DNA from: Paenibacillus ferrarius | Lineage (GTDB): Bacteria > Bacillota > Bacilli > Paenibacillales > NBRC-103111 | Length of the DNA: 64,000 nucleotides | Assembly (NCBI RefSeq): GCF_002027705.1 | Contig: NZ_MBTG01000018.1 | Coordinates: 62,001 to 126,000, forward strand | Direction of reading: 5' to 3' | Shown: one piece after another, positions 36,144 to 44,356 of the stretch | Layout: every line of letters begins with the position of its first letter | Position numbering within the stretch: position 1 is the first letter of the stretch | Notes under the pieces: generated by a model | The model's input: only the letters and a program-made list of their open reading frames with translations | Told to the model about the DNA's origin: nothing | Databases searched by the model: none | Program-made: the position numbers and the translations under genes

Positions 36144-39100
36144 TTACCCTCTTATGATACGACCAGCAACAAACGCCAGCTCGAACAAATCAATCTTGCC
36201 ATCCCGGTTCAGATCATAATCGCGAATCAGCGACCACTCTGTACTGGAAGTGTTGGCCGAAGTTTTCGCGTAATGATGAGCAATCAGCGCCAGGTCGCCA
36301 ATCGAGATGCGTCCATCGCCGTTCAGATCGCCGACGGTCGCGGTAATTTTCCAGCTCGTAAAGGCTGCGATCGCTTCGTTCAGCGCAGTCGTTGCTGCTT
36401 GAACCTGCCCGGCAGTTGCCGTCAGACTGCCTGATACTGCTTCGGCATCTGCAATGGCGGCAGCCAGCAGTGCGTGTTGCTGATTCAGAGATCCCGGCCA
36501 ATATCGGCCCACTTCCGTTCCTTCCGTCGCCGAGGCGAGCACACTTGCCGCCGTAGCAATCAACTCGTTCAACGCATCCTTGTCAACCGTGTTCCCTACT
36601 GAAATCGTACGGGACGCGAGCGCCAAGACATATTCGCGGCCCTGCATATCGGCGCCTGTCGCCGCCGATACGCTGACATTCGTCGAGCCTGCGGGCGCTT
36701 GTTCGGATACGTGGAAGGTTACTTTGACTATCGCCGTGTCGCCTTCGAGCATTCCTGCATCGCCCAGAACAGCTAGCAGCAAGTGCAAATGACCATCGTC
36801 GTTCCCTTTGTCTGCCATCGCGACGACTACGCCGTTTCTTAGGCCTGCGGCATCCACATACACCAGTACGTTCGGATCGTAGTCAAGCTTGACGTCCAGT
36901 CCCGCCAGCTCCGATACCCCGTGGACACCAATCGTCAGCTCGATGTTCTCACCGGCAGCGACAACAGCATCCGACTGCAGCGTTACTGCCGAAGCAGCGA
37001 TCGCAAAGCGCACAACGCTCTGGTTATATACCGCGTCCGTTACGGTCAGCTTGTAGCGGCCAGGCTCCGATACGACCGTTCCAGACAAGAAGGAAGCCTG
37101 CACCACGATCTCCCGGTCAATGGCAGATAGCGGCACCATCACCTTGGATATAGAAATTCGCTCCACAAGCCCGGATGGATCATCCTCTGAATAATAGACC
37201 GATTGCGGCATGTAGCGCGACCGCATCCGATCGCCGCCATTGTCGCTTTCGATTCGGTAAAGAATAGCGGTACCTTCGTTGAATTGCGGCATGACCGGCT
37301 GATCATAGACAGCGCCGCTGACAACGCCTTCAATAACCGGAGGAGTTCGGTCAATGGTAAAAGCGACGCTCCTTGACCGATTATCGGATACCGATACCTT
37401 CAGTACGTATGCTCCCTCCTGCGTCACCGAAGCGCCCGATACGAACGGCTCCGACGGACCGCCATTTTTGCTGAGCGTGCCAGTCCCTTCCGGAAATACC
37501 GGCTTCACGGTGTAATTGTAGGCATGCCCTTCCGCCACGCCTTTAACGACAATCGGGCCGAATACGATGGAGAAGGTTACCTCTGTCGCCAATCCGCTCG
37601 CCGCCTCAGCGCGCAGCAGATACGTGCCTTCTTCCCTTATTTCGCTGCCCGACAAGTAAGGCAACATGGTTCCCCCATTCTTACTAAGCGTCGCGCTCCC
37701 GGCAGAGTATGTTGCCGTAACGACAGTGGAATAGACAGCGCCGTTCGACACGCCGTAAATGGCCGGCGCAGCAGGCTCGCGGGACCAATCGCTTTCGTAA
37801 GCACCAATGTCTGGACGCATGCCTCGAGGAATCGCATTTCCGTCCATGTCAACCGTCAACCCGACGTCAGCGCCTGCATCCACGGCAGGTGATGGTTGCC
37901 CCAGCCGGTAATTCGTCGCAGCCGCATCAACAAACAGCGGGCTGGCGGCAACCGAGTGCTGATCTTTTTGCTTAGCTGCCGAGTAGTATGCTTGGGTTAA
38001 GCCGATGATTTTATCTGCCGCAAAGCTCGCGCTCACTCCGCCTTGGTTCCAAAACACGCCTCCGGAGGCCGGATCGTACAAGTTGTTATCGAGGATCAGA
38101 TTCGATACCTGAGCTTCGTTGTCCACATCAACCACTAGCGTGTAATTAGCCGAATTGCCTGAAATCAGGTTATTCCGCACGCTCAGCCCGTTCAACTGAC
38201 CGCTATTGCCGCCGCTTGGGCCGACGACCCGCAGCTTGAGCGCCGCTTCGCGCCCCGAATTGCTATGGAAGTCGGAGTCCGCAATCGTGTTGTTTAGTAC
38301 ACTTGTCCCGTTCAGCTTCCCTTTTAGATTCATCAGCATAATTCCCGAACTGTACTGGTCAATTACGGTAGCGCTTCCAATCTGATAAAGCAAATTGCCG
38401 TTAATCGCCAGGTTCAGCGAATCGGCATAGCTGGTGAGTGCAGAGATCCCGGTTCTTGCAATGTCATAAATACGATTATTGGTAATTTGCGTATTGGACG
38501 CCGACTCGATCTGGATCCCTATACTTGATAAACTACCGCGTGACACATTGCCGTTTTTTCCGCTATACGTGTCTTTCCCGACCTTTCGAACTGTGTTATG
38601 CGTTACAACGTTGCTCAACGGGCGCGTCACAGTCGATGCCCCTCCGACATAAATACCTACCGAATCGCCGTCGTCCGTCCTCAGTACTCCGATATCCTGC
38701 ACCGTATTGCCGCTGACCAAGTTTCGATCCGCACCGTTTTCTATGTAAACGCCATAGAAGTTCGCATCGTATATTTCGTTGCCGATCAGCTTGTTATCAT
38801 CAGCCACCGTAATCCGGACGCCATGACGATCCGAGCCGTGCATGCGGCTGTTGCGAATCGTAACATGATGGCTATCGCCATAGATTAGAGCCGAATACGA
38901 ATAACCTCCGTACAAATCCAGGTCTTCGAGTTCCACGTAGCTCTTTTGATTGGAAGAGAAGGCGAAACGGTCATTCGTTACAATTTCCAGCTCGTGGCCC
39001 GAAGGCAAGCCGGACGTAGGCTTATAATAAACGCTTGTTGTCACCGAATCCCATGCCCATTCGCCAGACGCAAGCGAACCTTTTTGCGGCGCAGGAAGTT

Positions 39101-39614
39101 TCGCCTCGGTGTTATTGCCAGTCAACCTTCGCCCGTCCTCAAGTACAACGATCTGCCCATTCTGGCCGAAAGAGACTGCTCGCCAATAATATTCGCCGTT
39201 AGCACCAGGCCCCTGCCAATCGGTCGCAAGCCTGCCTCCGCTGATGCGGGGAAGTGGCAAGTTCGTCGGTCCGTAACTACCGAACACGATCGGGTTGTCC
39301 GCAGTACCTGATGCCCCTGGGGCAAACAATCCCCCCCGCCATATTTCACCGCGTTTAAACAATACTTTGTCGCCGGGCTGCAAAGCAGCGCCGCTCACTT
39401 TACCGATAGATTGCCAGGCCGTTTCCGGGCTTTTTCCGTCTCTCTTATCCAGACCTGCCGTTGCATCCACGTAATAAACGTTGCCCGCTGCGGAAACCAC
39501 ACTGGGATTTTCGAGATTCTCCCATAGCGACGCGGCCGACAGGAGCACGACCGCGCTCACCGCCAGCTTCAGCGTTTGGGATCGCAGCCACCTGAAGATA
39601 GGTGTTGCCATCAA
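36144..39614 (-). CDS. Secreted parallel beta-helix protein with cohesin and dockerin
   Basis: Extracellular protein of 1156 aa. Order: signal/anchor segment; right-handed beta-helix (~80-600) with many NN.I...I.G..I turns (NLVSGNTVQDIGVL, NTQITNNRIYDIARTGI) of the polysaccharide-lyase/DUF1565 kind; two or three small Ig-like repeats (GVAEGHAYNYTVKPVFPEG); a cohesin-type domain (~875-1005; LAGLDVKLDYDPNVLVY); an alpha-helical linker; a C-terminal type-I dockerin with two Ca-binding repeats (DLNGDGRISIGDLALIAHHY; DLNRDGKIDLFELAFVAGRI). The likely role is polysaccharide binding or cleavage. It is preceded by AAAGGAGGTT. Confidence 0.82.
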   Translation of the reverse strand: MMATPIFRWLRSQTLKLAVSAVVLLSAASLWENLENPSVVSAAGNVYYVDATAGLDKRDGKSPETAWQSIGKVSGAALQPGDKVLFKRGEIWRGGLFAPGASGTADNPIVFGSYGPTNLPLPRISGGRLATDWQGPGANGEYYWRAVSFGQNGQIVVLEDGRRLTGNNTEAKLPAPQKGSLASGEWAWDSVTTSVYYKPTSGLPSGHELEIVTNDRFAFSSNQKSYVELEDLDLYGGYSYSALIYGDSHHVTIRNSRMHGSDRHGVRITVADDNKLIGNEIYDANFYGVYIENGADRNLVSGNTVQDIGVLRTDDGDSVGIYVGGASTVTRPLSNVVTHNTVRKVGKDTYSGKNGNVSRGSLSSIGIQIESASNTQITNNRIYDIARTGISALTSYADSLNLAINGNLLYQIGSATVIDQYSSGIMLMNLKGKLNGTSVLNNTIADSDFHSNSGREAALKLRVVGPSGGNSGQLNGLSVRNNLISGNSANYTLVVDVDNEAQVSNLILDNNLYDPASGGVFWNQGGVSASFAADKIIGLTQAYYSAAKQKDQHSVAASPLFVDAAATNYRLGQPSPAVDAGADVGLTVDMDGNAIPRGMRPDIGAYESDWSREPAAPAIYGVSNGAVYSTVVTATYSAGSATLSKNGGTMLPYLSGSEIREEGTYLLRAEAASGLATEVTFSIVFGPIVVKGVAEGHAYNYTVKPVFPEGTGTLSKNGGPSEPFVSGASVTQEGAYVLKVSVSDNRSRSVAFTIDRTPPVIEGVVSGAVYDQPVMPQFNEGTAILYRIESDNGGDRMRSRYMPQSVYYSEDDPSGLVERISISKVMVPLSAIDREIVVQASFLSGTVVSEPGRYKLTVTDAVYNQSVVRFAIAASAVTLQSDAVVAAGENIELTIGVHGVSELAGLDVKLDYDPNVLVYVDAAGLRNGVVVAMADKGNDDGHLHLLLAVLGDAGMLEGDTAIVKVTFHVSEQAPAGSTNVSVSAATGADMQGREYVLALASRTISVGNTVDKDALNELIATAASVLASATEGTEVGRYWPGSLNQQHALLAAAIADAEAVSGSLTATAGQVQAATTALNEAIAAFTSWKITATVGDLNGDGRISIGDLALIAHHYAKTSANTSSTEWSLIRDYDLNRDGKIDLFELAFVAGRIIRG

Positions 39615-39902
39615 TTTTCAAACCTCCTTTAGCTCCATTAAAAGTAAACGATTCTCTCAAGCCGTAACCCTTACATAACCGCCTTCTTTCCTTTGCCGAC
39701 CGGTCGTCCGCCCCCTTTCCAAGTGTTTCTTCCATACTACCTGCGGCATGAAGTCGTTACAACCAGACAAATATCCGATTTTACTGAGAATCGCACGGTG
39801 TTTTGCTGCGCTGACTGCCAAGAAAAAAGACTCGTCTTCCAGCAACCGTGGCGATACATTCGCCTGTTGCCGGCAAGAGAGCCTGACCTAACGCATATCC
39901 GA

Positions 39903-40089
39903 TTATTGTTCTTTGAATCGTCCCGACTTGAGCCTCGCCATAACTCGACAGCCTTGACCCGGGGCGCTCTCTAACCGTCACTGTACCGCTCGAGCACCGA
40001 GGCAAGCCGATCCGAATCCATACCGGCCCCGTTATCGGCCACCTGAAGCAGCAGATCGCCGCCGCCCTCCCTCCAGGCGCGGATCACGA
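39903..40089 (-). pseudogene. YesM-type kinase C-terminal remnant
   Basis: Encodes IVIRAWREGGGDLLLQVADN, GAGMDSDRLASVLER, and then in another frame APGQGCRVMARLKSG. These match the end of a YesM HATPase domain with an internal deletion of the G2 region. It is cut exactly where a TGTTTATG-type transposon terminus begins at 40090. It is a relic of a second sugar-sensing system. Confidence 0.65.
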
Positions 40090-40334
40090 TGTTTATGCAA
40101 TTGATTAAGTTTATAGTAATGATCGCAATTATTAATTTGGCAGCCTTCGCAAAATAAGTTTTAGACTGTTCCAATAAAGTAAGCAGCGGCGGACTAAGAC
40201 GTGAAAATAAAGTCTTAGACTGCCACTGCTATTTCAGCCTGATATTGAACTAACATTCCCCAGTTAGCGTAACGATTAGTTAATCGAATACTCAGTTAAC
40301 ATTTGATTTCGACGGAAAGTGATTGTTCCTAATG

Positions 40335-41225
40335 TTAAGTCAACAGAAACTCTACTACTTCAGCCTTCAGCGTTTCTTGAAATTGCACGCGATCAAAGCC
40401 GGGCGGGTCTTGCGAGGGGGGAAAGGCTGGTGAAATCATCTCAGCTGGGAAAGGAGTCAGGAAGGAATAATGTCCGGCATTCTCCACCGTACGATAGCGA
40501 ATCATTTGAGGTTCAGCAACACTATTCATGATGATCTGCGCGTGAAAAGGAAGTGCGTAAGGGTCTCGCTCGGCATCCAACATGAGAATGGGGAGCCGAA
40601 CGTTGTTTAATGCTCCCTCATTACGGAACCAAACGGACGCCGGGGCTAGCAAAATCAGGGACCGGATGCGTGAATCATGAGGAACATCGATCTGCTGCGG
40701 CTTCCCATCCGGGCTCTCATTAGGGAAGGAGGTCGGGATACCGCCAGCTGCTGCAAGCGCGGTGTAGCCCCCCATGGAATGCCCGATGACCGAATGGCCT
40801 CCCGGCTGTAGAAGCCCCTTAAACCTCTCATCTTCAAAAAACCAGTCGGCTGCCATGCGAAGGTGCCGGGGGCGATAGGTGAGGTTTTGGACAGTACCTT
40901 CCAAACTATTATCATTGCGGTTATTAAATGGATGTTCGAGAAGGCCAACGATAAAGCCGCTGCGCGCTAAATGCCGAGCGAGCGACCGGTACACAAGCGG
41001 TGAACCGCCTGTACCGTGTGAAATGAGGACTAGTCTAAATTTTCCCTCTAGCGGCGCTGCGTCTCTGGCCACCTCCAACGAGTACGGCCCTAACTTATCA
41101 GTCTGTTCCGGTGCATCTGTCGGATACATCACGATCATGGGAACGGTCACCTTCAATGCGTTGTCGGTAATTTGTACCTCACAGCAACCTGCATATCCTT
41201 CAACAATGTCTTCTATTTTGTTCAT
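40335..41225 (-). CDS. Alpha/beta hydrolase (PAF-acetylhydrolase/dienelactone-hydrolase-like)
   Basis: Cytosolic serine hydrolase of 296 aa. The nucleophile elbow is GHSMGGY (serine near residue 147), the oxyanion motif is ISHGTGG, the acid is in LDAERDPYAL and the histidine in VENAGHYSFLTPFP. The N-terminus (GYAGCCEVQITDNALKVTVP) resembles predicted dienelactone hydrolases. The substrate is unknown, probably an ester or a small amide. It follows the AraC/GyrI regulator gene by 33 bases on the same strand, so the two are likely co-transcribed cargo of E2b. Confidence 0.85.
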   Translation of the reverse strand: MNKIEDIVEGYAGCCEVQITDNALKVTVPMIVMYPTDAPEQTDKLGPYSLEVARDAAPLEGKFRLVLISHGTGGSPLVYRSLARHLARSGFIVGLLEHPFNNRNDNSLEGTVQNLTYRPRHLRMAADWFFEDERFKGLLQPGGHSVIGHSMGGYTALAAAGGIPTSFPNESPDGKPQQIDVPHDSRIRSLILLAPASVWFRNEGALNNVRLPILMLDAERDPYALPFHAQIIMNSVAEPQMIRYRTVENAGHYSFLTPFPAEMISPAFPPSQDPPGFDRVQFQETLKAEVVEFLLT

Positions 41226-41258
41226 CTTGATTTCTTCCTCTCCTTGAGCTACATGCTC

Positions 41259-42134
41259 CTAATATGGCGAGCCAACGGGAATATATATGTCTAATACCGA
41301 ATCCTCGTTCATCGGTCCTAGATATCGATGGTCGTAACGCACAAACTCCGGCCAATTCGTACGAATGCTGCCTGACTGGGGTAACCAGATTTCATAAATG
41401 TACTGGAACGTATCGTTGAGTCTCGATAATGTCCCCTTATGAGTAAAAACCGCATAAGTTACAACTGGGAGCAGCTTAGCGACCATTCCCAAGGGAACTA
41501 CACTCTCCTCGCTAGCCACCTCGACACAAGCGATATACGTGACTTCCCATTGCCTACCTGTAAGTTCAATGACCGCATAAAATATGTCTTCCGTATCCGG
41601 CTTTCGCTCAATTTCAAACAAACGCTGCCTAAAGCTCCGCCATAGTTTTCCGACTTCGTCCGAATTGACACCCGGTATCGACATGCCGACCAGATGCATC
41701 TTATTCAGGCAGACAATAGCTGGCACGAGGGAGACGCTCTTACTCAAATGCTGTAGCCCCACTTCATCCAAAGGAAGCTTCTCCATTGCCCGGAACAGCG
41801 TGTCCTTCATGTCCCTTTGCTTTCGAAATTGTCCAGGCGAGATGGAGAACATTTTCCCAAAGGCTCGGGCGAAGGATTCCTGAGACTCGAACCGGTACAG
41901 GATGGCAATATCTATGATCCTTTGGTTGGAATAAAATAAATCGTATGCTGCTTGTGTCAATCTCCGCTTGCGTATGTACTCCGAGACGGAGTTTCTCGTA
42001 ACCGATAGGAAGATCCGGTGAAAATGGTACTGCGAATAGCCCGCAGCCTCCATAACCTTGGTGCTTAATCTCTCATCGGTCAGATGATCCTCAATATAGG
42101 TAATGGCCTTGATTACCAAATCCTTATAATTCAC
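41259..42134 (-). CDS. AraC regulator with C-terminal GyrI-like ligand domain
   Basis: Regulator of 291 aa. It has an N-terminal AraC double helix-turn-helix (KVMEAAGYSQYHFHRIFLS; IDIAILYRFESQESFARAF) and a C-terminal GyrI/SOUL-like effector-binding domain (~130-291; WEVTYIACVEVASE, VYAVFTHKG-type core YAVFTHKGTLSRL, LDIYIPVG end). This is the Rob/SoxS-like arrangement used to sense amphipathic small molecules. It is the first gene of the two-gene cargo and probably controls the hydrolase. Confidence 0.88.
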   Translation of the reverse strand: MNYKDLVIKAITYIEDHLTDERLSTKVMEAAGYSQYHFHRIFLSVTRNSVSEYIRKRRLTQAAYDLFYSNQRIIDIAILYRFESQESFARAFGKMFSISPGQFRKQRDMKDTLFRAMEKLPLDEVGLQHLSKSVSLVPAIVCLNKMHLVGMSIPGVNSDEVGKLWRSFRQRLFEIERKPDTEDIFYAVIELTGRQWEVTYIACVEVASEESVVPLGMVAKLLPVVTYAVFTHKGTLSRLNDTFQYIYEIWLPQSGSIRTNWPEFVRYDHRYLGPMNEDSVLDIYIPVGSPY

Positions 42135-42360
42135 TGTAATGCCTCCATATCGATATACTCACTTTACGACAGATGGAACGCTCTGTTTTGATATTTTTTG
42201 CGGAATTTTACTTTACTCAACAGCTAACATTACTTTCCAACAGCAGATAGTTTCCTGATCAGCCACACTCTTCGGTTCGCCAAAAGAGCGATCTCTGGAA
42301 ATTGCTCAGTCTCGCTGGTTTTAAACAAATCTGCCCGTCCCTCGGTTAATGATGCATCGT

Positions 42361-42571
42361 TAGTCTAAGACTTTATTTTCCTGGTCTACATCTTTATTTT
42401 CTTAGTCTACAACTTTATCTTCCAGTCTATTACTTTATTTTCTTTCTACACCAGCCGGCCGCTGCCGGCGCGCCGATCGCAAACCCGAGCCTCATCCGGA
42501 AGAAACAGGAGCGTGAGCGGCAGGCTGCTCCAGCCGACCACCGCTCGTGTTCAGTCTACAACTTTATTATT
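42361..42571 (-). repeat. Right-end sites of E2b with a GC-rich insert
   Basis: Four 20-bp sites of the type AGTCTA..ACTTTATTTTC lie at a 21-bp period from 42361 to 42443, and a fifth lies at 42552-42571. The gap between sites four and five (about 42452-42548) is a GC-rich block (CCAGCCGGCCGCTGCCGGCG and on) foreign to the AT-rich end. Confidence 0.6.
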
Positions 42572-42579
42572 CGGAAACA

Positions 42580-42840
42580 ATAATCATGATACTTTTTATT
42601 TCTGGTGATATTTGCTTTTATCTTGAGAATATTTCCTTGAACCTCTTTAATCAATTCTTCCATAGCTTTAACATGTATTCTACCTGACTTCCATCCTAAT
42701 TCCCTAATAAGGTATCCTTCTGAAGGAGCTTTATTATCACTAGCTTGAATGAAAGGCTTATAATCCTTCCCATATCCTTGGCCTCTACCGTCCTTTAGTC
42801 TATTCATCTGCGTTTTGTGAATGGCACTACCTCTAGTCAT
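42580..42840 (-). pseudogene. tnsA: tnsA remnant of E2 (N-terminal third)
   Basis: Start ATG at 42840 with AGGGGGAAG eight bases upstream. Codons 1-56 encode KTQMNRLKDGRGQGYGKDYK, PFIQ and IRELGWKSGRIH, the signature N-terminus of the Tn7 endonuclease subunit TnsA (GRGQG..DYKPWL ... GWKT.RIHH). After codon 56 the sequence no longer fits TnsA, and the frame ends in the terminus of E2b (last codons CFRIIKL). Most of the catalytic core is missing, so it cannot be a working nuclease. Its place, reading inward from the right end, is the same as in Tn7. Confidence 0.7.
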
Positions 42841-42865
42841 CTTTCTTCCCCCTAAAATAAAATAT

Positions 42866-42914
42866 GCGTTCACCCTATGGAGTGAACGCAGCTGTTAACT
42901 AAGGACATATGTCC
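42866..42914 (-). promoter_or_regulatory. tnsA: tnsA leader hairpin and palindrome, repeated in three right ends
   Basis: GCGTTCAC...GTGAACGC forms a hairpin in the tnsA leader, and GGACATATGTCC at 42903-42914 is a perfect 12-bp palindrome between it and the end sites. The hairpin recurs at about 22872 and 63023, and the palindrome exactly at 63059-63070 (degraded at 22910). It is a likely regulator-binding or self-control site of the tns promoter. Confidence 0.5.
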
Positions 42915-42960
42915 TGTATATCTTGGTACTATCAAATCTCGCAAAAATATTATTTTCTAT

Positions 42961-43087
42961 ACTTCATAACTTTATTTGTCACTTCAAAACTTTATTGTCT
43001 ACTTCAAAACTTTATTGTCTACTTCAAAACTTTATTGTCTACTTCAAAACTTATTTGTCTACTTCAAAACTTATTTGTCACCCAACA
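42961..43087 (-). repeat. E2 right end: six tandem TnsB-like sites
   Basis: Six consecutive 20-bp units (42961, 42981, 43001, 43021, 43041, 43061) of the form ACTTCAAAACTTTATTGTCT lead to the terminus CACCCAACA. They are in opposite orientation to the sites of the left ends. Closely packed sites on the right and spaced sites on the left are the hallmark of Tn7 ends. Confidence 0.75.
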
Positions 43088-43305
43088 GCCGTCATGTTGG
43101 GTGACAAATAAGTTTTGAAGTGCAAGAAACCAGCAAACATAAGGGTTTGCTGGTTTTTCATATAAAATCGATTTACAAATTAAGTTTTGAAGTGGTGTTT
43201 TAGAGTAGAAATCCCGATTTACAAATAAGATTTGAAGTACTTCTAACAAACTATTTATAAAGAGATCCCTATCAACAAACGTATCCGTTAGCGTAATGAC
43301 ATTTC

Positions 43306-43539
43306 TTAATCAGCGAGAGCACGTTTTATGTTCGCTTTTGCTTCATCAACCAACTTTTCATCTCTATCATCAATTGCCTGCAACATTATCAAAATAGGAA
43401 TAAATATGGCAATCAATCGAGCTAATAGCTACGTTTCTTCATCTACATCCCCATATTCTTTAAAAAAATTACCTCGATTATCCTTGAATTGAAAATTCTT
43501 TGTATCTACTAAATTCCATATTTTTGAGAAAAACTCCAT
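43306..43539 (-). pseudogene. Small hypothetical gene with an in-frame stop
   Basis: Starts ATG (MEFFSKIWNLVDTKNFQFKD) with AGGAGGATTGG upstream and runs 77 codons to TAA, but codon 37 is TAG (43429-43431). After it the frame continues LLARLIAIFIPILIMLQ, then a charged tail DEAKANIKRALAD. Both halves look protein-like, so a single point mutation probably broke a 77-aa protein with one membrane segment. The family is unknown. Confidence 0.45.
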
Positions 43540-43607
43540 TAGCCAATCCTCCTAAGAATGTCTTAGTCATAAGTTAAAATTGCCATATAACAGTTTATAT
43601 TTCTTCA

Positions 43608-44062
43608 TCAGCCCTGCGAAATTGCAGAACTTATACAACGATTAATCTCCATTTTCAATACTTCAATTAAAGTCATCCCTAATTTCTCGTCTTCATTTGG
43701 ATATGCCCTAACTGCAGTTAATCCAGCCGTGTAATTGACAGTTTTTCCTGGATAACGGATTGCCACGTATTGAATGACTGGATTATTCATTCCATCGCGA
43801 ATTGAATCTCGATAAGCGTGCATTTTATCGATATCTACCTTTTTCGGTTTTCCCATGTTACTTAACTCTTCAATACTAAGCTCCGGCTTATGCTTGTGAA
43901 TGATAGCATGACAATTAGCACATACGGGTCTCAAGTCTTTAATAGGGTGTAATTTATATGTTTTTCTAATAGAATGCAAAGGCACCAAATGGTGTACTTG
44001 AATAAAACCATGTCCAACTTGTCCATAGAAAACCTTGAAATCAAAACCGCAAGCGATGCATT
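43608..44062 (-). pseudogene. HNH endonuclease domain, detached
   Basis: The frame encodes KECIACGFDFKVFYGQVGHG, then FIQVHHLVPLHS and PIKDLRPVCANCHAIIHKHK. This is a complete HNH zinc-finger nuclease core of McrA type (CxxC...HH...CxxCHxxIH). No start codon precedes it in this frame; it is joined by a frameshift near 44065 to the upstream YdeI-like frame. The C-terminal ~80 aa are unremarkable. It is either a broken restriction-type nuclease or the second half of a fused protein. Confidence 0.55.
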
Positions 44063-44064
44063 CT

Positions 44065-44356
44065 TTTCCTCCTTTAGCCTTAGTTCAATATCTTCATCTA
44101 TCCTAAGAGAATTGTGATCCATAATAGGAAGAACCCTTCTTCCTTCGTCTCTCATTAACCCCAACTTTTCGAGGTGGCGGACACGTTCTTTATTTAATTC
44201 AGTCCATGAGCTTTTCTTACATCTAGGTGACAACCTCTGAGCCAGCTCCGTTTCAGAAATTTTCTTTTTGACTCCATCGATCCATCCAAAGCACAAAGCT
44301 TCCTCAACATTCAGGAGATTGCTTTGGAAAGAAAGTACGATATTGCAATATGCCAT
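44065..44356 (-). pseudogene. YdeI/OmpD-associated-like fragment in front of the HNH domain
   Basis: Encodes NVEEALCFGWIDGVKKKISE, AQRLSPRCKKSSWTELNKER and VRHLEKLGLMRDEGRRVLP. EALCFGWIDG..K and RF.PR..KS.WS..N..R are typical of the YdeI/OmpD-associated family. The normal C-terminal half is replaced by a short acidic stretch and then a frameshift into the HNH frame. The upstream end is cut next to a methyltransferase fragment on the other strand. Confidence 0.5.

Larger units (their letters stand above)
40090..42579 (+). mobile_element. Small nested Tn7-like element with a second end family (E2b)
   Basis: Sites here read GAAAATAAAGTCTTAGACTG, even closer to Tn7's ACAATAAAGTCTTAAACT and different from the TTTTGAAGT family. 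The left side has forward sites near 40102, 40152 and 40202. The right side has inverted copies at 42361, 42382, 42403, 42424 and 42552, ending ATTCGGAAACA at 42579. The right terminus (TGTTTCCGAATAATAAAG inverted) resembles the left start TGTTTATGCAATTGATTAAG. Flanks ATAAT and CACGA do not match, so boundaries or later rearrangement are uncertain. Cargo: a hydrolase and an AraC regulator. Confidence 0.5.
22964..43087 (+). mobile_element. Tn7-like cargo element E2
   Basis: Left end 22964-23120: TGTTGGGAGACAAATTGG, sites near 22974, 23044 and 23092. Right end 42961-43087: six head-to-tail 20-bp inverted sites (ACTTCAAAACTTTATTGTCT type), then CACCCAACA. The left end abuts E1's CGTGT directly. 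The right flank (GCCGT) does not match CGTGT, so a simple target duplication cannot be shown. Cargo is mainly carbohydrate utilisation. A tnsA stump precedes the right end exactly where Tn7 keeps tnsA. A second, smaller element is nested inside. Confidence 0.6.

Noticed and set aside
42961..43080. Tandem 20-bp repeats as a CRISPR array
   Set aside because: Units are contiguous without spacers, end at a transposon terminus, and match the inverted sites of the left ends; no cas genes are present.
43064..43249. Minus-strand 61-codon frame in the E3 left end
   Set aside because: It is made entirely of transposon-end sites and the hairpin, and similar frames recur in each copy for that reason.
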